A program made the translations under genes and the position numbers. From a bacterium (lineage in GTDB: Bacteria > Vulcanimicrobiota > Vulcanimicrobiia > Vulcanimicrobiales > Vulcanimicrobiaceae), in NCBI GenBank assembly GCA_021778415.1, contig JAJYCL010000018.1, positions 1 to 59,660 of the forward strand: a stretch of DNA of 59,660 nt, given 5' to 3'. Positions within the stretch are counted from its first letter, which is position 1, and every line of letters starts with the position of its first letter. Shown piece by piece: positions 15,319 through 24,706 of this stretch. Below the pieces are notes generated by a model. It was not told where the DNA came from, did no database searches, and saw nothing but the letters and a program-made list of their open reading frames with translations.

Positions 15319-18300
15319 CTACTGCGCTCCATGGGCGACGGATTCGCCGATCGTTGTTCGCATTTGTGCCGGGACGGCCATCTCGATATCCGGCGTTGCA
15401 AGCGGTGCCCGTCGTCCGGCACGAATGTTGCACGTGAGCGATTTTGATTCATGGATCGAGACGTTGGGATCCATGGAGAGTGCGATGAGTTCGCCCGGTG
15501 AATCTCCACGCGCAAAACCCATCCGGCCATAGTTATACGGGATACCGATTTGATGCACGCGCTTGCCATTGATGCGAAGCGGGCGCATGCGGCCGCTGAC
15601 AAGTGCTTTTGCTTCCATCTCGCCGAGCGCCGTCGAAATCACCATATACTCTCCGTTGCGTATGCCCTTTTCAACGGCGAGTTCGGGATCGAGTTCGCAG
15701 AAGGCTTCCGGTTGAAGCTCGGCGAGCCACGGAATGTAGCGCGTCATAATGCCGGACATCTCGGTGATGCGATAGGTCGTGAGCACATACGGATAATCGT
15801 GCGGGCTATCATTGTAGCGGTTATCCGGACGACGCCATTGCCGCATCATCGGATTCACTTCTTGAGCATAGAGCGCATTGTGAATCGGCGATTGTAGCGG
15901 CTCATAATGCGCCGGAATCGGCGCGTCTTTGAGTTCGCCTGCCGGAACAAAAAGCTGTGCGCGGCCTTGCGCGAGCATGATGAATGGATCGGCACCGGAA
16001 TGTGCATCCATGCCCGATGCTCCGGCAATCGCGGGAGTATCGGGGGCTTTTGTCTTGGGGAAATCCGGGACGTCAACACCCGTCCATTCGCCTTTGGTCT
16101 CATCCCACCAGACGTATTTTTTTCGTTCGCTCCACGGGCGACCGAGCGGATCGGCTGATGCGCGATTATAGAGCGTCCGACGATTTGCCGGCCACGCCCA
16201 GCCCCAACCAAGGGAAGTACTATCGTCTCCTACGCGTGAGCGCGCGCGATTCGTCGTTGCATCGGGGAAAACGCCGGTGTAGATCCAGACCCCCGATGCC
16301 GTGCTACCGTCATCTTTAAGATCGGCAAACGATGCCACTTGCTCGCCGGTTGCAGTAACGTATCCGTTAATCTCTTGCAACACCTTGCGCGCCGAGGGTT
16401 CACCGGGTTCACCGGGTTCATCGGGGTCATCGTACTCCCACGTCATATCGAGAATCGGACGATCTTTTTCATCGCTTGAATCGGCGTAGAGTGCTTTCAG
16501 ACGCTTGCCTAACTCATAGAAATACCACAGATCGGTTTTTGATGTTCCGGCCGGCTCAAGGGCCTTATCATGCCATTGCAGCATACGGCTCGTTTGCGTC
16601 ATCGTGCCTTCTTTTTCCAGCACCGTTGCGGCCGGAAGGAAGAAGCACTCGGTGGCAATGGTGGATGGATCGGCACCTTCTCGATTCCAAAACGACGACG
16701 TTTCATTTTCAAACGAATCGATATTGACAAACCATTCTAGGCGTTCCATAGCACTGCGCACGAGCTCGGCATTTTGCCCTGAAGCTCCGGGGTTTTGACC
16801 AATGACGAAATAGCCGCGCACGTTGCCGTCTTTCATCGCAAATGTCGTCGGTAACATCGAGTGATCCCCGATCAACTGCGGGAGATACGAAAAACAAAAA
16901 TCGTTCTCCGGTGTCGCAGCTTTTCCGTAAAACGCCTTGAGTTGCGAAACGACGTATTTCGGCATATTGGCCCACCAACCGGTCTTTTTCTGATTGCTGG
17001 CGAGATACTCGGCAAGCGTGCTCTCCGTGCGTAGCGCCGACGGCATCGGCAGATAGCCCGGTAGTAAATCGTAGAGCGTCGCAATGTCCGTTGCGCCCTG
17101 AATATCGGCGTGTCCCCGAAGTGCCATAATTCCGCCCCCGGGACGGCCGATATTTCCGAGCAGCAATTGGACTAACGCTGAGCATCGGACGAATTGTACG
17201 CCGGATGAGTGCTGCGTCCAGCCGACGGCATACGCGAATGCCGTGGTGCGTTCTCTGCCGCTATTCGCTGCAAGAATTTCGGCAATGTGCGTAAACGTTG
17301 CGACGGGAATGCCGCACGTATTTTCGACCATCTCAGGCGTGTAACGCGCGTAATGACGTCGTAAGACATTGAGCACGCAGCGCGGATGTTCGAAGGTTTC
17401 GTCGGTGACGATCTGCCCCTGTGCGTCGCGCTCGAAATCCCAAGATGTCGTATCGTAGCTTCCCGACGCTGCGTCCCAGCCCGAGAAGAGCCCGTCGAGA
17501 TCATCCGTATCCTGAAAATCTTGCCGAACGACGAATGATGCGTTGGTATACGCGCTTACGTACTCATGAAAATAGCGCTTGTTTTCGATCAGCCAAGAGA
17601 CGAGCGCACCGAGAAAAACGATGTCGGTACCGCTGCGAATCGGTGCAAAGATATCGGCGAGAGCCGACGTGCGGGTAAAGCGCGGATCGATATGGATGAT
17701 CGTGGCGCCGCGTTCCTTGGCCTGCATGACAAAGCGAAACGCCACCGGATGTGCTTCGGCAAAATTCGAACCTTGAATCAGAATACAATCTGCGTTGGCG
17801 AGATCGGGCACCCAGGCCGTCGCGCCGCCGCGCCCCATCGAGGTGCCTAGACCAGGCACCGTCGAGGAGTGTCATATTCGTGCTTGATTTTCAATTGAGA
17901 CAACACCGATGCTGTGCATGAGCTTGCCCAAGAGATAATTTTCTTCAATCCCAAAAGTGGCACCGCCGAGCGAGGCGATGGCGCGCGTATGGTTGACGCG
18001 CTTGCCATTCCACTCGCGAACGAACGTTTCGTCGCGAGTCGTTTTGATCAGCGAAGCAATGCGCTCCATCGCCCACGAGAGCGGTCGTTCTTCCCAACGA
18101 TGCGAAAACGGCGCACGGTATTTCACCGTTGTCCATCGCGCATCGTTGACCGTCATGCCGAAAATTGCCGATCCCTTCGGGCAAAGATGACCGGCATTGA
18201 TCGGACTCTCCGGATTGCCTTCGACATCGAGAAGCATCCCGGTGCTATCCGTATAGGCGACGGTTGAACAACCGACCGCGCAATACGGGCAAACAGAGAC

Positions 18301-18444
18301 GGTTGCTTTGGCGCCATTGATGCGACCACGCAGTGTTTTCGTCCGCTCGGAAGCGAGGTTGGGTAGCATCCCAACCCGCTTGCCGATTTCGCTTTGTACG
18401 TCGCGAAGAATCCCTTGGGTCACATCGATTGTCGTCTTAGCCAT
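15319..18444 (-). CDS. fdhA: Formate dehydrogenase catalytic subunit, selenocysteine-containing
   Basis: Oxidises formate to CO2 at a Mo/W-bis-MGD centre. The 1041-residue frame is interrupted once by UGA at 17874-17872, after ...N-Q-A-R-I and before H. This is the place where E. coli FdnG has Sec (N-Q-A-R-V-U-H), and a SECIS hairpin follows, so UGA is read as Sec191 rather than as a stop. The N-terminus binds a [4Fe-4S] cluster (C-P-Y-C-A-V-G-C, then L-C-P-K-G). The C-terminus has the MGD-binding domain. The start at 18444 has GGGGTGA upstream and an in-frame TGA six bases before it, so the N-terminus is complete and lacks a Tat signal. Separate shorter calls at 17872-18444 and 15319-17859 would be annotation artefacts. 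Confidence 0.95.
16396..16431 (-). repeat. Four degenerate 9-bp tandem units inside fdhA
   Basis: Units follow the plus-strand pattern GGGTTCACC, GGGTTCACC, GGGTTCATC, GGGGTCATC. They encode the acidic D-D-P-D-E-P-G-E-P-G-E-P stretch in a surface loop of FdhA. They keep the frame, so copy-number change would be tolerated. Confidence 0.8.
17838..17865 (-). promoter_or_regulatory. Bacterial SECIS element of fdhA
   Basis: On the transcript, starting 18 bases after UGA, is the apical loop GGUCU, closed by a 7-bp stem GGUGCCU/AGGCACC. A single bulged C separates this from an outer 4-bp stem UCGA/UCGA. Known E. coli fdhF SECIS has the same GGUCU loop 18 bases after its UGA and a bulged U on the 5' side, the features SelB recognises. 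Confidence 0.9.
17872..17874 (-). other. In-frame UGA recoded as selenocysteine (residue 191 of FdhA)
   Basis: The minus-strand codon TGA is flanked by ATA and CAC. The frame continues for 850 residues with clear formate dehydrogenase homology on both sides and no length change, so this is neither a frameshift nor a decayed gene. Confidence 0.93.
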
Positions 18445-18459
18445 TGCTCACCCCTACTC

Positions 18460-19785
18460 TTAGTGAGAAAGCACGGGTGCATCGCTTGGTGGTTTTTTAA
18501 CGAAGAACGGAATGATTGCGGCAACTACGAGAATGATGGCGATGGGGAGAATTGCACCGGAAAACGATCCGGTGGCATCTTTAATGCGCGCCGCAATGAA
18601 TGGCCCAACGAAACCGGCGACACCCCATGCGGTGAGAATCATCCCGTAATTTTGACCGAGTGATTTCGTTCCGAAGAAATCGGCGTTCAAGGACGGCATA
18701 ACGCCGAATCCGCCGCCGTAGCAGAGCAAGACGATGGCAAAGGCGATTCCGACGGAGACGAGATCGTGAAGGTTAAGCATGACGAAGAAGGTGACGGCCT
18801 GAATCGCATACATCACGGTATAGGTCATCGTGCGACCGAGTCGATCCGAAACGGCACCCCAGAAGATACGGCCTAGGCCGTTAAAGAGCGCGACGAGTCC
18901 GAAAACGGGAGCGATAATCGCCGGCCCAAGTTTGGTGAGTTCGCTATAGACGGCGACGGCATTAGAGATGATCGCCACGCCTCCGAGGACGTTGAGAAAA
19001 AGCAGAATCCACAAGCCATAAAACTGTGGCGTTCGTAGTGCTTGGCTAGGCGTATACCCCGACGCTGCTCCTGCCGCTGCCGTGAAGCCGCCGACACTAT
19101 AGTTTGCCGGTGGATTATCCATCACTAATGCACAGAGCCCGCCGATAATGGCAAAGACAATACCGGAGACGACAAAGACCATCATCACGGCGTGAATTTG
19201 TTCCGGTGTCAGTGATAAGTTCGTGGGATCGAATGTGGTGCCGGCTTTGATCGCTGCATCCTTCGCTTTCAAAAACGCCGCTGCGGCACCGGCCGCACCT
19301 TTGAACGAGGCGATTCGCGGAATGATCTGGTTATACACGAACGCTCCGAGACCAAATCCCATGACGACCAGACCGCTGCCTAAGCCGCGTCGATCCGGAA
19401 ACCATTTCGTGACCATCGCGACCGGGGTGATGTAGGCCATGCCATTTCCGAAGCCGCCAATGACGCCAAAGAAAATGTCGAGCCAGAGCTTTCCGAACGT
19501 CGGCGTGCCGAGACCGGCGAGTAAGACGCCAACGCCCCAAATGATTGCCCCGACGACCGTCACGGTGCGGGGGCCGACGCGATCTTGCCAGCGTCCACCG
19601 AAGACGGCGCCGAAACCTAGGAATAAGAGTGCCAATTCGAATGGAAGCGTCGCATCTTGAACGGACCAATTAAATCCGGCGACGAGCGACTGGGTGAAGA
19701 TTCCCCATGAATAGACCGTGCCAAGGCAGAGCATCACAATGACGCCTGCGATGGCAATCACCCAACGATTGGGAGTCGATGCCAT
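18460..19785 (-). CDS. OFA-family formate/oxalate MFS transporter
   Basis: Major facilitator of about 441 residues with 12 predicted helices. OFA features include the N-terminal G-T-V-Y-S-W-G-I-F motif, the G-G-F-G-N-G-M-A-Y-I-T-P block and K-W-F-P-D-R-R-G. ATG 19785 (M-A-S-T-P-N-R-W) is chosen because AGGAG lies 8 bases before it; ATG 19803 overlaps that site. It lies 15 bases upstream of fdhA on the same strand, so the likely substrate is formate. Oxalate is the family alternative, but no oxalate decarboxylase or oxalyl-CoA genes are seen. Confidence 0.9.
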   Translation of the reverse strand: MASTPNRWVIAIAGVIVMLCLGTVYSWGIFTQSLVAGFNWSVQDATLPFELALLFLGFGAVFGGRWQDRVGPRTVTVVGAIIWGVGVLLAGLGTPTFGKLWLDIFFGVIGGFGNGMAYITPVAMVTKWFPDRRGLGSGLVVMGFGLGAFVYNQIIPRIASFKGAAGAAAAFLKAKDAAIKAGTTFDPTNLSLTPEQIHAVMMVFVVSGIVFAIIGGLCALVMDNPPANYSVGGFTAAAGAASGYTPSQALRTPQFYGLWILLFLNVLGGVAIISNAVAVYSELTKLGPAIIAPVFGLVALFNGLGRIFWGAVSDRLGRTMTYTVMYAIQAVTFFVMLNLHDLVSVGIAFAIVLLCYGGGFGVMPSLNADFFGTKSLGQNYGMILTAWGVAGFVGPFIAARIKDATGSFSGAILPIAIILVVAAIIPFFVKKPPSDAPVLSH

Positions 19786-19916
19786 GAACGTCTCTCCTTC
19801 CATGCACTATCGCTAGTGCAAGCGCGGACGGCTACGGCGGCAGATGCCCCGCATACCCATCGTAACCGCTTCGCGTCGAGTCGAGATTCGCTTGCCATGC
19901 ACGACTACGCAAGCGC

Positions 19917-22169
19917 TTACTTTTGCAAGCGAGAGAGCCTTGCGAGTATGGCGTTGAGGATGCTTGGATCGGCCGCATCGGGGCGGGACCAGTCGATGCG
20001 AGCGCTTCGCCGTGCGCCGGGAGTCTGTGCGGTATTTCGCTCGTGCAACGAAAAGCGATTGGCCAGAGCGTTGTACGGCTTTGCCAGCGGTTGCGCGGTG
20101 AACGCCGCATACAACGGTGGCGCCACGCGATCGTTGAGCGTGAGCGGCGACAATCCGAGAATAATCTCGATGGTGTGTAAGACCGACGCTTGATCATAGG
20201 CGTGGTGATCGAGGCCGCCGCGCGCATAGGGCGAGGCAACATACAGCGTGGAGCGTTGATCGGAAACGTGATCGGGTCCGTTTTGTGCATCGTCCTCAAC
20301 AACGAAAATCGCCGTCGATTTCCAATAGGGCGAGTGCGACACGGCAGCAACGAGATGGCCGAGCGCAAGGTCATTTGTCGCGACATACGATCTCGGTGAG
20401 AGTGCTCCGGCTTTTGTTGCCATCGTGTGATCGTTGGGAAGATAGACGATCTCGAGTTGCGGCAGCGTGTGGTGCGTGACGAACCCGTTGAATTCTCGTT
20501 GCCACTCCGCTTCTCGATTAAGATCGCTATAGTTGAGATCCCAGCCGACGTAATGCGGATCGACGTGGCCGAGTAACGCCGGGAATTTTACCGTTACGAG
20601 ACCTTGCGGAGTGCGTGGATCGACATCCTCGCCATAATCACGGTAGGTAATATGCGCGCGCGCAGCTGCATCCCAAAGGTAGCCGTTTGCCGGAACATCC
20701 GGTGCATGGGCATCTTGAAAGTCATACGCATTGCGGCGGCCTGCGTAGTTCGCCGGCCAAAAGCGTTCGACATAATCGTTTGCAATGGCCGCATCCGTCC
20801 AGTTGTGGCCGTCGGCACTCACTCGTGAATCAACCGAAAAGCGATCGAAGATGCCGTATTGTGTTTCCAGTGCGTGTTGATTCGGCGTGACAGCGGCGCC
20901 GAAATAGGCAAGCGCGGCATCGCCATCTGCGCCCGCGAGATCACCGAGCACTTGATCGTAGGAGCGATTTTCTTTGATGATGTAGATAACGTGATGTAGC
21001 GGGCCATGTGCGCGAATGGGGCTGTCGATGGAGTGCCGATACGCCGAGGTGAGATGCGCATAGCCATTGATCGCAGCATCGGTATTCGCCGATTGATGCT
21101 GTTCGACCGTACGAAGATCGATCGCGGCAACCGCCCCGTTTAATGACGACGCCGTATACCCAGCGTACTTCCGGTGAATCGGATCGAACTGCGGATTGCT
21201 TGGTGGTGCGTGGTTTCCGTTTCCGATGCTCACGAAAAGTTGTGATGCGGAAAGCGCGACACCGGTTGGATACCAACCCGCGGGAATGAGGGAGACATGG
21301 CCGTCCCTTGCCACGCGCGCGACGGCATTGCGCCCAGCCAAACTTACGTAGATGATTCCCGCCGGCGAGACGGCGAGCGCATTCGGAATTGGTTCGGCTC
21401 CCAGAATCCCGCGATGCGTGACATCTAAGGGAATGCTCGCCTCCGGAGCGAGCGTAGAAAGTGAAAATCTGACGAGTTGCGTTCCATCGCAGGGAAGAAC
21501 GAGCAATTGCGTTGTCGTCGTCGTTATAGCGCACGGGTGGCCGGCGACTGCGATTCGGTGCTGTGCATAGGTGCGCACATTGACGATTGCAATTGCGTTT
21601 CCACCACGAAGTGCTACGAAGAGACGTTGACCGGAAAAAGCGAGATCGGCCGGATGCGAACCGACGGGAATCACCGTTGGAAGCGACGTCGGGTTGGTGA
21701 GCGTTCGCAGCGAAACGGTTCCACTTTGATCGTTTGCACTGGCCAGCATTGTGGCAGCTGGAGTGATTGCGATGGCAACAGGCCATGTGCGTGCCCCGGT
21801 TGCCAAGAGCGATGTATTTCCGGTCACGGTATCGATGCGAACGACTGCGTTTTGATTTGCGCCCGGAACAAGAACGCTCGTATCATCGAGCCAAACCGGA
21901 CGACCAAACGCCCCTTTGAGCGCAACGACGCGTTCTGTCGCCAGTGTCGCCGTCGAAAGAATGCGAACCGCCGGAGGGAGGTAGCCACCCTCGACGACGG
22001 CGAGATGTTTTCCGTCCGGTGAAAGCGCAAGACCCTGCGGAAAATTTCCCACGGTTGCAACACGCCCGCTGATGGGCGCTAGCTGCCAGCCGTTCGGGAG
22101 CGTGATATTCGATGCCGGAACAGCGGCAATCAAGAGCATCGCCAGAGCAAGAAATGCACGTACCTTCAT
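19917..22169 (-). CDS. Secreted YVTN beta-propeller / phosphoesterase fusion protein
   Basis: 750 residues with a signal peptide (cleavage near residue 20). Residues about 35-345 form a YncE-like propeller with repeats such as F-P-Q-G-L-A-L-S-P-D-G-K and the I-P-V-G-S-H-P-A-D-L-A-F blade. Residues about 385-690 form a phosphoesterase domain of the phospholipase-C/acid-phosphatase type. Its metal segment is I-K-E-N-R-S-Y-D-Q-V-L-G-D, and F-V-V-E-D-D-A-Q and an S-D-Q-R-S block occur later. This architecture is widespread in environmental bacteria. Likely role: periplasmic or extracellular phosphate release; substrate not decided. It is monocistronic, between the OFA gene and ilvE. Confidence 0.85.
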   Translation of the reverse strand: MKVRAFLALAMLLIAAVPASNITLPNGWQLAPISGRVATVGNFPQGLALSPDGKHLAVVEGGYLPPAVRILSTATLATERVVALKGAFGRPVWLDDTSVLVPGANQNAVVRIDTVTGNTSLLATGARTWPVAIAITPAATMLASANDQSGTVSLRTLTNPTSLPTVIPVGSHPADLAFSGQRLFVALRGGNAIAIVNVRTYAQHRIAVAGHPCAITTTTTQLLVLPCDGTQLVRFSLSTLAPEASIPLDVTHRGILGAEPIPNALAVSPAGIIYVSLAGRNAVARVARDGHVSLIPAGWYPTGVALSASQLFVSIGNGNHAPPSNPQFDPIHRKYAGYTASSLNGAVAAIDLRTVEQHQSANTDAAINGYAHLTSAYRHSIDSPIRAHGPLHHVIYIIKENRSYDQVLGDLAGADGDAALAYFGAAVTPNQHALETQYGIFDRFSVDSRVSADGHNWTDAAIANDYVERFWPANYAGRRNAYDFQDAHAPDVPANGYLWDAAARAHITYRDYGEDVDPRTPQGLVTVKFPALLGHVDPHYVGWDLNYSDLNREAEWQREFNGFVTHHTLPQLEIVYLPNDHTMATKAGALSPRSYVATNDLALGHLVAAVSHSPYWKSTAIFVVEDDAQNGPDHVSDQRSTLYVASPYARGGLDHHAYDQASVLHTIEIILGLSPLTLNDRVAPPLYAAFTAQPLAKPYNALANRFSLHERNTAQTPGARRSARIDWSRPDAADPSILNAILARLSRLQK

Positions 22170-22252
22170 AATGAGATGAGGCTACGCGAAGTGTGGTGGG
22201 GCACCTGTTTTTCGAGGGTAAGGCGAGCATAGACCGAGAAGGGTGAGAAACC

Positions 22253-23176
22253 ATGGATCAAGAGACGATTGTATTTTCCAACGGTGATTTTGTCCGCTAT
22301 GCGGATGCAAAAGTCGGCCTAATGACGCACGGCTTACAGTACGGAACCGGATGTTTTGAGGGTATCCGTGGCTTCTGGGTTCCCGAAGATAACGAACTCT
22401 ATCTCTTTCAATTAAAAGAACATTATGATCGATTAACAACGTCGGCGAAAATTCTCACGATGAAACTGCCGTACGATACGGCAAAACTAATCGAATTGAC
22501 GGTGGAACTCTGTCGGCGGAACACAATCAAGGGCGACGTCTATATTCGGCCCTTTATCTGTAAATCGGCAGAAGACGTCGGCGTGCGATTACACGATGCG
22601 CCCGAGCTCTTTGCAATCGTGCCCGTCCCGTATGCTCCGTATGTGAAAAAGCCGAACGGTTTGGATGTGGCGGTGAGCGCGTGGCGTCGTGCAGATGATA
22701 CGATGGCTCCGCCGCGCGCGAAGATCACCGGTTTGTATATCAATTCCGCTCTGGCAAAGAGCCAGGCCGTTGCCGATGGATACGATGAAGCGATTTTTCT
22801 CTCAAGCGACGGCCACGTTTCCGAAGCGTCCGCCGCAAATATTTTTATGGTTCGCGACGGGGCATTGCTCACGCCCGATCCATCGCAGAACGTTCTCGAA
22901 GGATGCACCCGTAAAGCCATCCTGACGATTGCGAAAAAAAATCTCGGCATGGAAATCATCGAACGTTCCGTCGATCGCGGCGAGCTCTATGCGGCTGACG
23001 AAATCTTTCTTACGGGCACTGCACTCGGGATCGTTCCGGTTGCATCAGTCGATCGTCGCACTGTCGGAACAGGCACCGTCGGCCCAATAACGACGCAACT
23101 TCGCACCATTTACGAGCAATGCGTTCGTAACCGAGATGCCAACTACCACCACTGGATCACAAAAGTGTACGCGTAG
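22253..23176 (+). CDS. ilvE: Branched-chain amino acid aminotransferase (class IV PLP)
   Basis: Last step of Leu/Ile/Val synthesis, or first of breakdown. 307 residues with H-G-L-Q-Y-G-T-G-C-F-E-G-I-R near 26-39. The PLP Lys is in R-A-K-I-T-G-L-Y near 156. The family signature E-A-I-F-L-S-S-D-G-H-V-S-E-A-S-A-A-N-I-F-M-V follows it. AAGGGTGAG lies before the ATG. It stands alone, with a terminator about 140 bases downstream. D-amino-acid or ADC-lyase relatives are less likely given the N-terminal motif. Confidence 0.93.
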   Translation: MDQETIVFSNGDFVRYADAKVGLMTHGLQYGTGCFEGIRGFWVPEDNELYLFQLKEHYDRLTTSAKILTMKLPYDTAKLIELTVELCRRNTIKGDVYIRPFICKSAEDVGVRLHDAPELFAIVPVPYAPYVKKPNGLDVAVSAWRRADDTMAPPRAKITGLYINSALAKSQAVADGYDEAIFLSSDGHVSEASAANIFMVRDGALLTPDPSQNVLEGCTRKAILTIAKKNLGMEIIERSVDRGELYAADEIFLTGTALGIVPVASVDRRTVGTGTVGPITTQLRTIYEQCVRNRDANYHHWITKVYA

Positions 23177-23288
23177 CCGATCCTGCACATCGGAGCGTGC
23201 TTACGTTTGGTTTTTTCGCATCTGCCTTTGCTAAGCATTCGGGCTACGTCTAAACAGCTACAATTCCGGCGATGCTTGCAGGACCAAG

Positions 23289-23297
23289 CCCCCCCCC
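23289..23297 (+). repeat. C9 homopolymer upstream of the lipoprotein gene
   Basis: Nine consecutive C residues, 62 bases before the lipoprotein GTG and just before a terminator hairpin. Runs of this length are prone to slippage; a phase-variation role is possible but not shown. Confidence 0.75.
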
Positions 23298-23312
23298 GTG
23301 GAAACCAAGCGC

Positions 23313-23340
23313 ACGGCGGACGAGCCGCCGTTTTTTATTT
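23313..23340 (+). terminator. Intrinsic terminator after ilvE
   Basis: The 7-bp GC stem ACGGCGG/CCGCCGT with a 5-base loop runs into six T and, after one A, more T. It lies 137 bases past the ilvE stop and 18 bases before the lipoprotein start, so it could also act as a leader attenuator for that gene. Confidence 0.85.
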
Positions 23341-23358
23341 TTCTACTAGGAGTCTATT

Positions 23359-24129
23359 GTGAATTTTCATCCCTTACGAGCGACGCTCGTTTTTCTGTTT
23401 GCCGCGAGCCTTGCAGCGTGCAGCGGCGGTGCCGGATTGACGCCCAGTGTTCCGAGTACCATGAATCCAGTAACGGCCCATATTGTTGCCGCAGGGACGT
23501 GTCACCAAACCAAAATGACGGCAGGCCGGACTGCGATGGACATAAACTGTACCGATTGCACCACGACGAACCCCTGCCCTTCAGGATGTTCTCCGGGTGA
23601 CACCGTTTGTGCCATTAATCCGCAGCCTCCGACCGGATGCGCCGGAATGGGTCTTCCAGACGGATGCATGACTCCACCAGGCGGCGGCTGCCTCGCTGGC
23701 GATCCGAATTGCGGCGGAACACCGTGTCACCCGATCTCATCGTGTGTCGCGTTAAACGCATCGTGCCCGAACGCACTATCGATAAATACGACTAGCGACG
23801 GGACCAATGTGCATAACAGTCAAATTAGTGAGGTCTTATCCCTCTGGGAAAATGCGCCGTCGGGAAACTTTGAATTTGCCTATGAATATCAAACGTATGG
23901 AGGGTCGGAATACATTCAGTTTAACTATAACGTTTCGGTGGCAATTGGCCCGATTGCCATCGGAAACTCAGTCGGCCCTCTTTACTACATGAATGGTTCC
24001 TGGCTTACGACACTTCAAAAGCTCTTGGGGACAGTCCACAAAACGACGAACGATCTCCCTGCACCGTTTAATCAACTGGGGAAATTTCAGGTGAGACAAC
24101 TGCCCTGTGTCGCTTCAAATGCAGGTTGA
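23359..24129 (+). CDS. Cys-rich lipoprotein of unknown function
   Basis: 256 residues, GTG start at 23359 with AGGAG 8 bases upstream. The N-terminus is a lipoprotein signal ending L-A-A-C (lipid-bearing Cys at about 21). Residues about 45-135 hold roughly 16 cysteines among G, P, T and N, in patterns such as C-T-D-C, C-P-S-G-C and C-G-G-T-P-C. These resemble a disulfide-braced stalk or metal-binding region. The C-terminal half is a soluble domain rich in Y, F and N with a C near the end. I recognise no family. It is translationally coupled to the next small ORF. Confidence 0.75.
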   Translation: MNFHPLRATLVFLFAASLAACSGGAGLTPSVPSTMNPVTAHIVAAGTCHQTKMTAGRTAMDINCTDCTTTNPCPSGCSPGDTVCAINPQPPTGCAGMGLPDGCMTPPGGGCLAGDPNCGGTPCHPISSCVALNASCPNALSINTTSDGTNVHNSQISEVLSLWENAPSGNFEFAYEYQTYGGSEYIQFNYNVSVAIGPIAIGNSVGPLYYMNGSWLTTLQKLLGTVHKTTNDLPAPFNQLGKFQVRQLPCVASNAG

Positions 24130-24131
24130 TT

Positions 24132-24578
24132 ATGTTACCTGCATTTGTTATAGCTCAAGTTTTGCAACTTCCATCTACTAACACAAGGATAGCGATACAG
24201 CTTTGTCATGATGAACAAACCCCATTTGGAAGTGGGTATCCGCTTGCAGACCCCTTCGCCGTGAAACATGATTTAAATGAGGTCGTTTCGGTAAAAACGA
24301 TCAAATTACGTGGCGCGATGAAAATATTGGCTTACGTTGTCGCTCTCAAAAATGGCAATCAATATCTTCAGCCGGAGCCTTCGTCGCAATTGTCGGAAGG
24401 CGCGCGTCGTGCGCTGATTTCTACTGCGTCCACGCAAGGGTTTCTTTCGGAAAATGCGATTTCATCGTTTAAGGTTGGTCTCAACTCGAACGCGAAAATA
24501 ATGTATCGAATTCATCCAACGAGAGGTGTGTTCGCTTCGCATGGGCTTATCGTCATGCCATGCACACCTCGAAGATAG
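24132..24578 (+). CDS. Small hypothetical protein downstream of the lipoprotein
   Basis: About 148 residues from ATG 24132, or 150 from TTG 24126, which overlaps the lipoprotein stop. A short hydrophobic N-terminus (L-P-A-F-V-I-A-Q-V-L-Q-L) could be a weak signal or anchor. The rest is soluble, with Q-Y-L-Q-P-E-P-S-S-Q and a single late Cys. No family recognised. The tight junction with the lipoprotein and a hairpin 33 bases past the stop support a two-gene unit, but base composition here is more AT-rich than in neighbours. Confidence 0.5.
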   Translation: MLPAFVIAQVLQLPSTNTRIAIQLCHDEQTPFGSGYPLADPFAVKHDLNEVVSVKTIKLRGAMKILAYVVALKNGNQYLQPEPSSQLSEGARRALISTASTQGFLSENAISSFKVGLNSNAKIMYRIHPTRGVFASHGLIVMPCTPRR

Positions 24579-24610
24579 AATCGCCAAATAAGTAGACGAT
24601 CGGATGACAA

Positions 24611-24644
24611 TAATGGAAGTCGAAACCTGGTTCGACTTCCATTA
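24611..24644. terminator. 14-bp hairpin between convergent genes
   Basis: TAATGGAAGTCGAA pairs perfectly with 24631-24644 around a 6-base loop. No long T-run follows on either strand, so termination would rest on stem strength. The position between two convergent stops fits a shared terminator. Confidence 0.6.
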
Positions 24645-24706
24645 ACGCTTCTGGTTACAACTGCCATGCAAGTGCGAAAATGAATTGTAGCCGATAAGGG
24701 GCTGCG

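Noticed and set aside
15319-18444. Formate dehydrogenase gene as a frameshifted or stop-truncated pseudogene
   Set aside because: Both parts are in the same frame, the interruption is a single UGA at the known Sec site, and a SECIS hairpin follows.
23177-23358. Riboswitch upstream of the Cys-rich lipoprotein gene
   Set aside because: The 180-base leader ends in a terminator hairpin, but I could not match its bases to any riboswitch consensus (c-di-GMP, SAM, TPP or cobalamin). The hairpin is adequately explained as the ilvE terminator.
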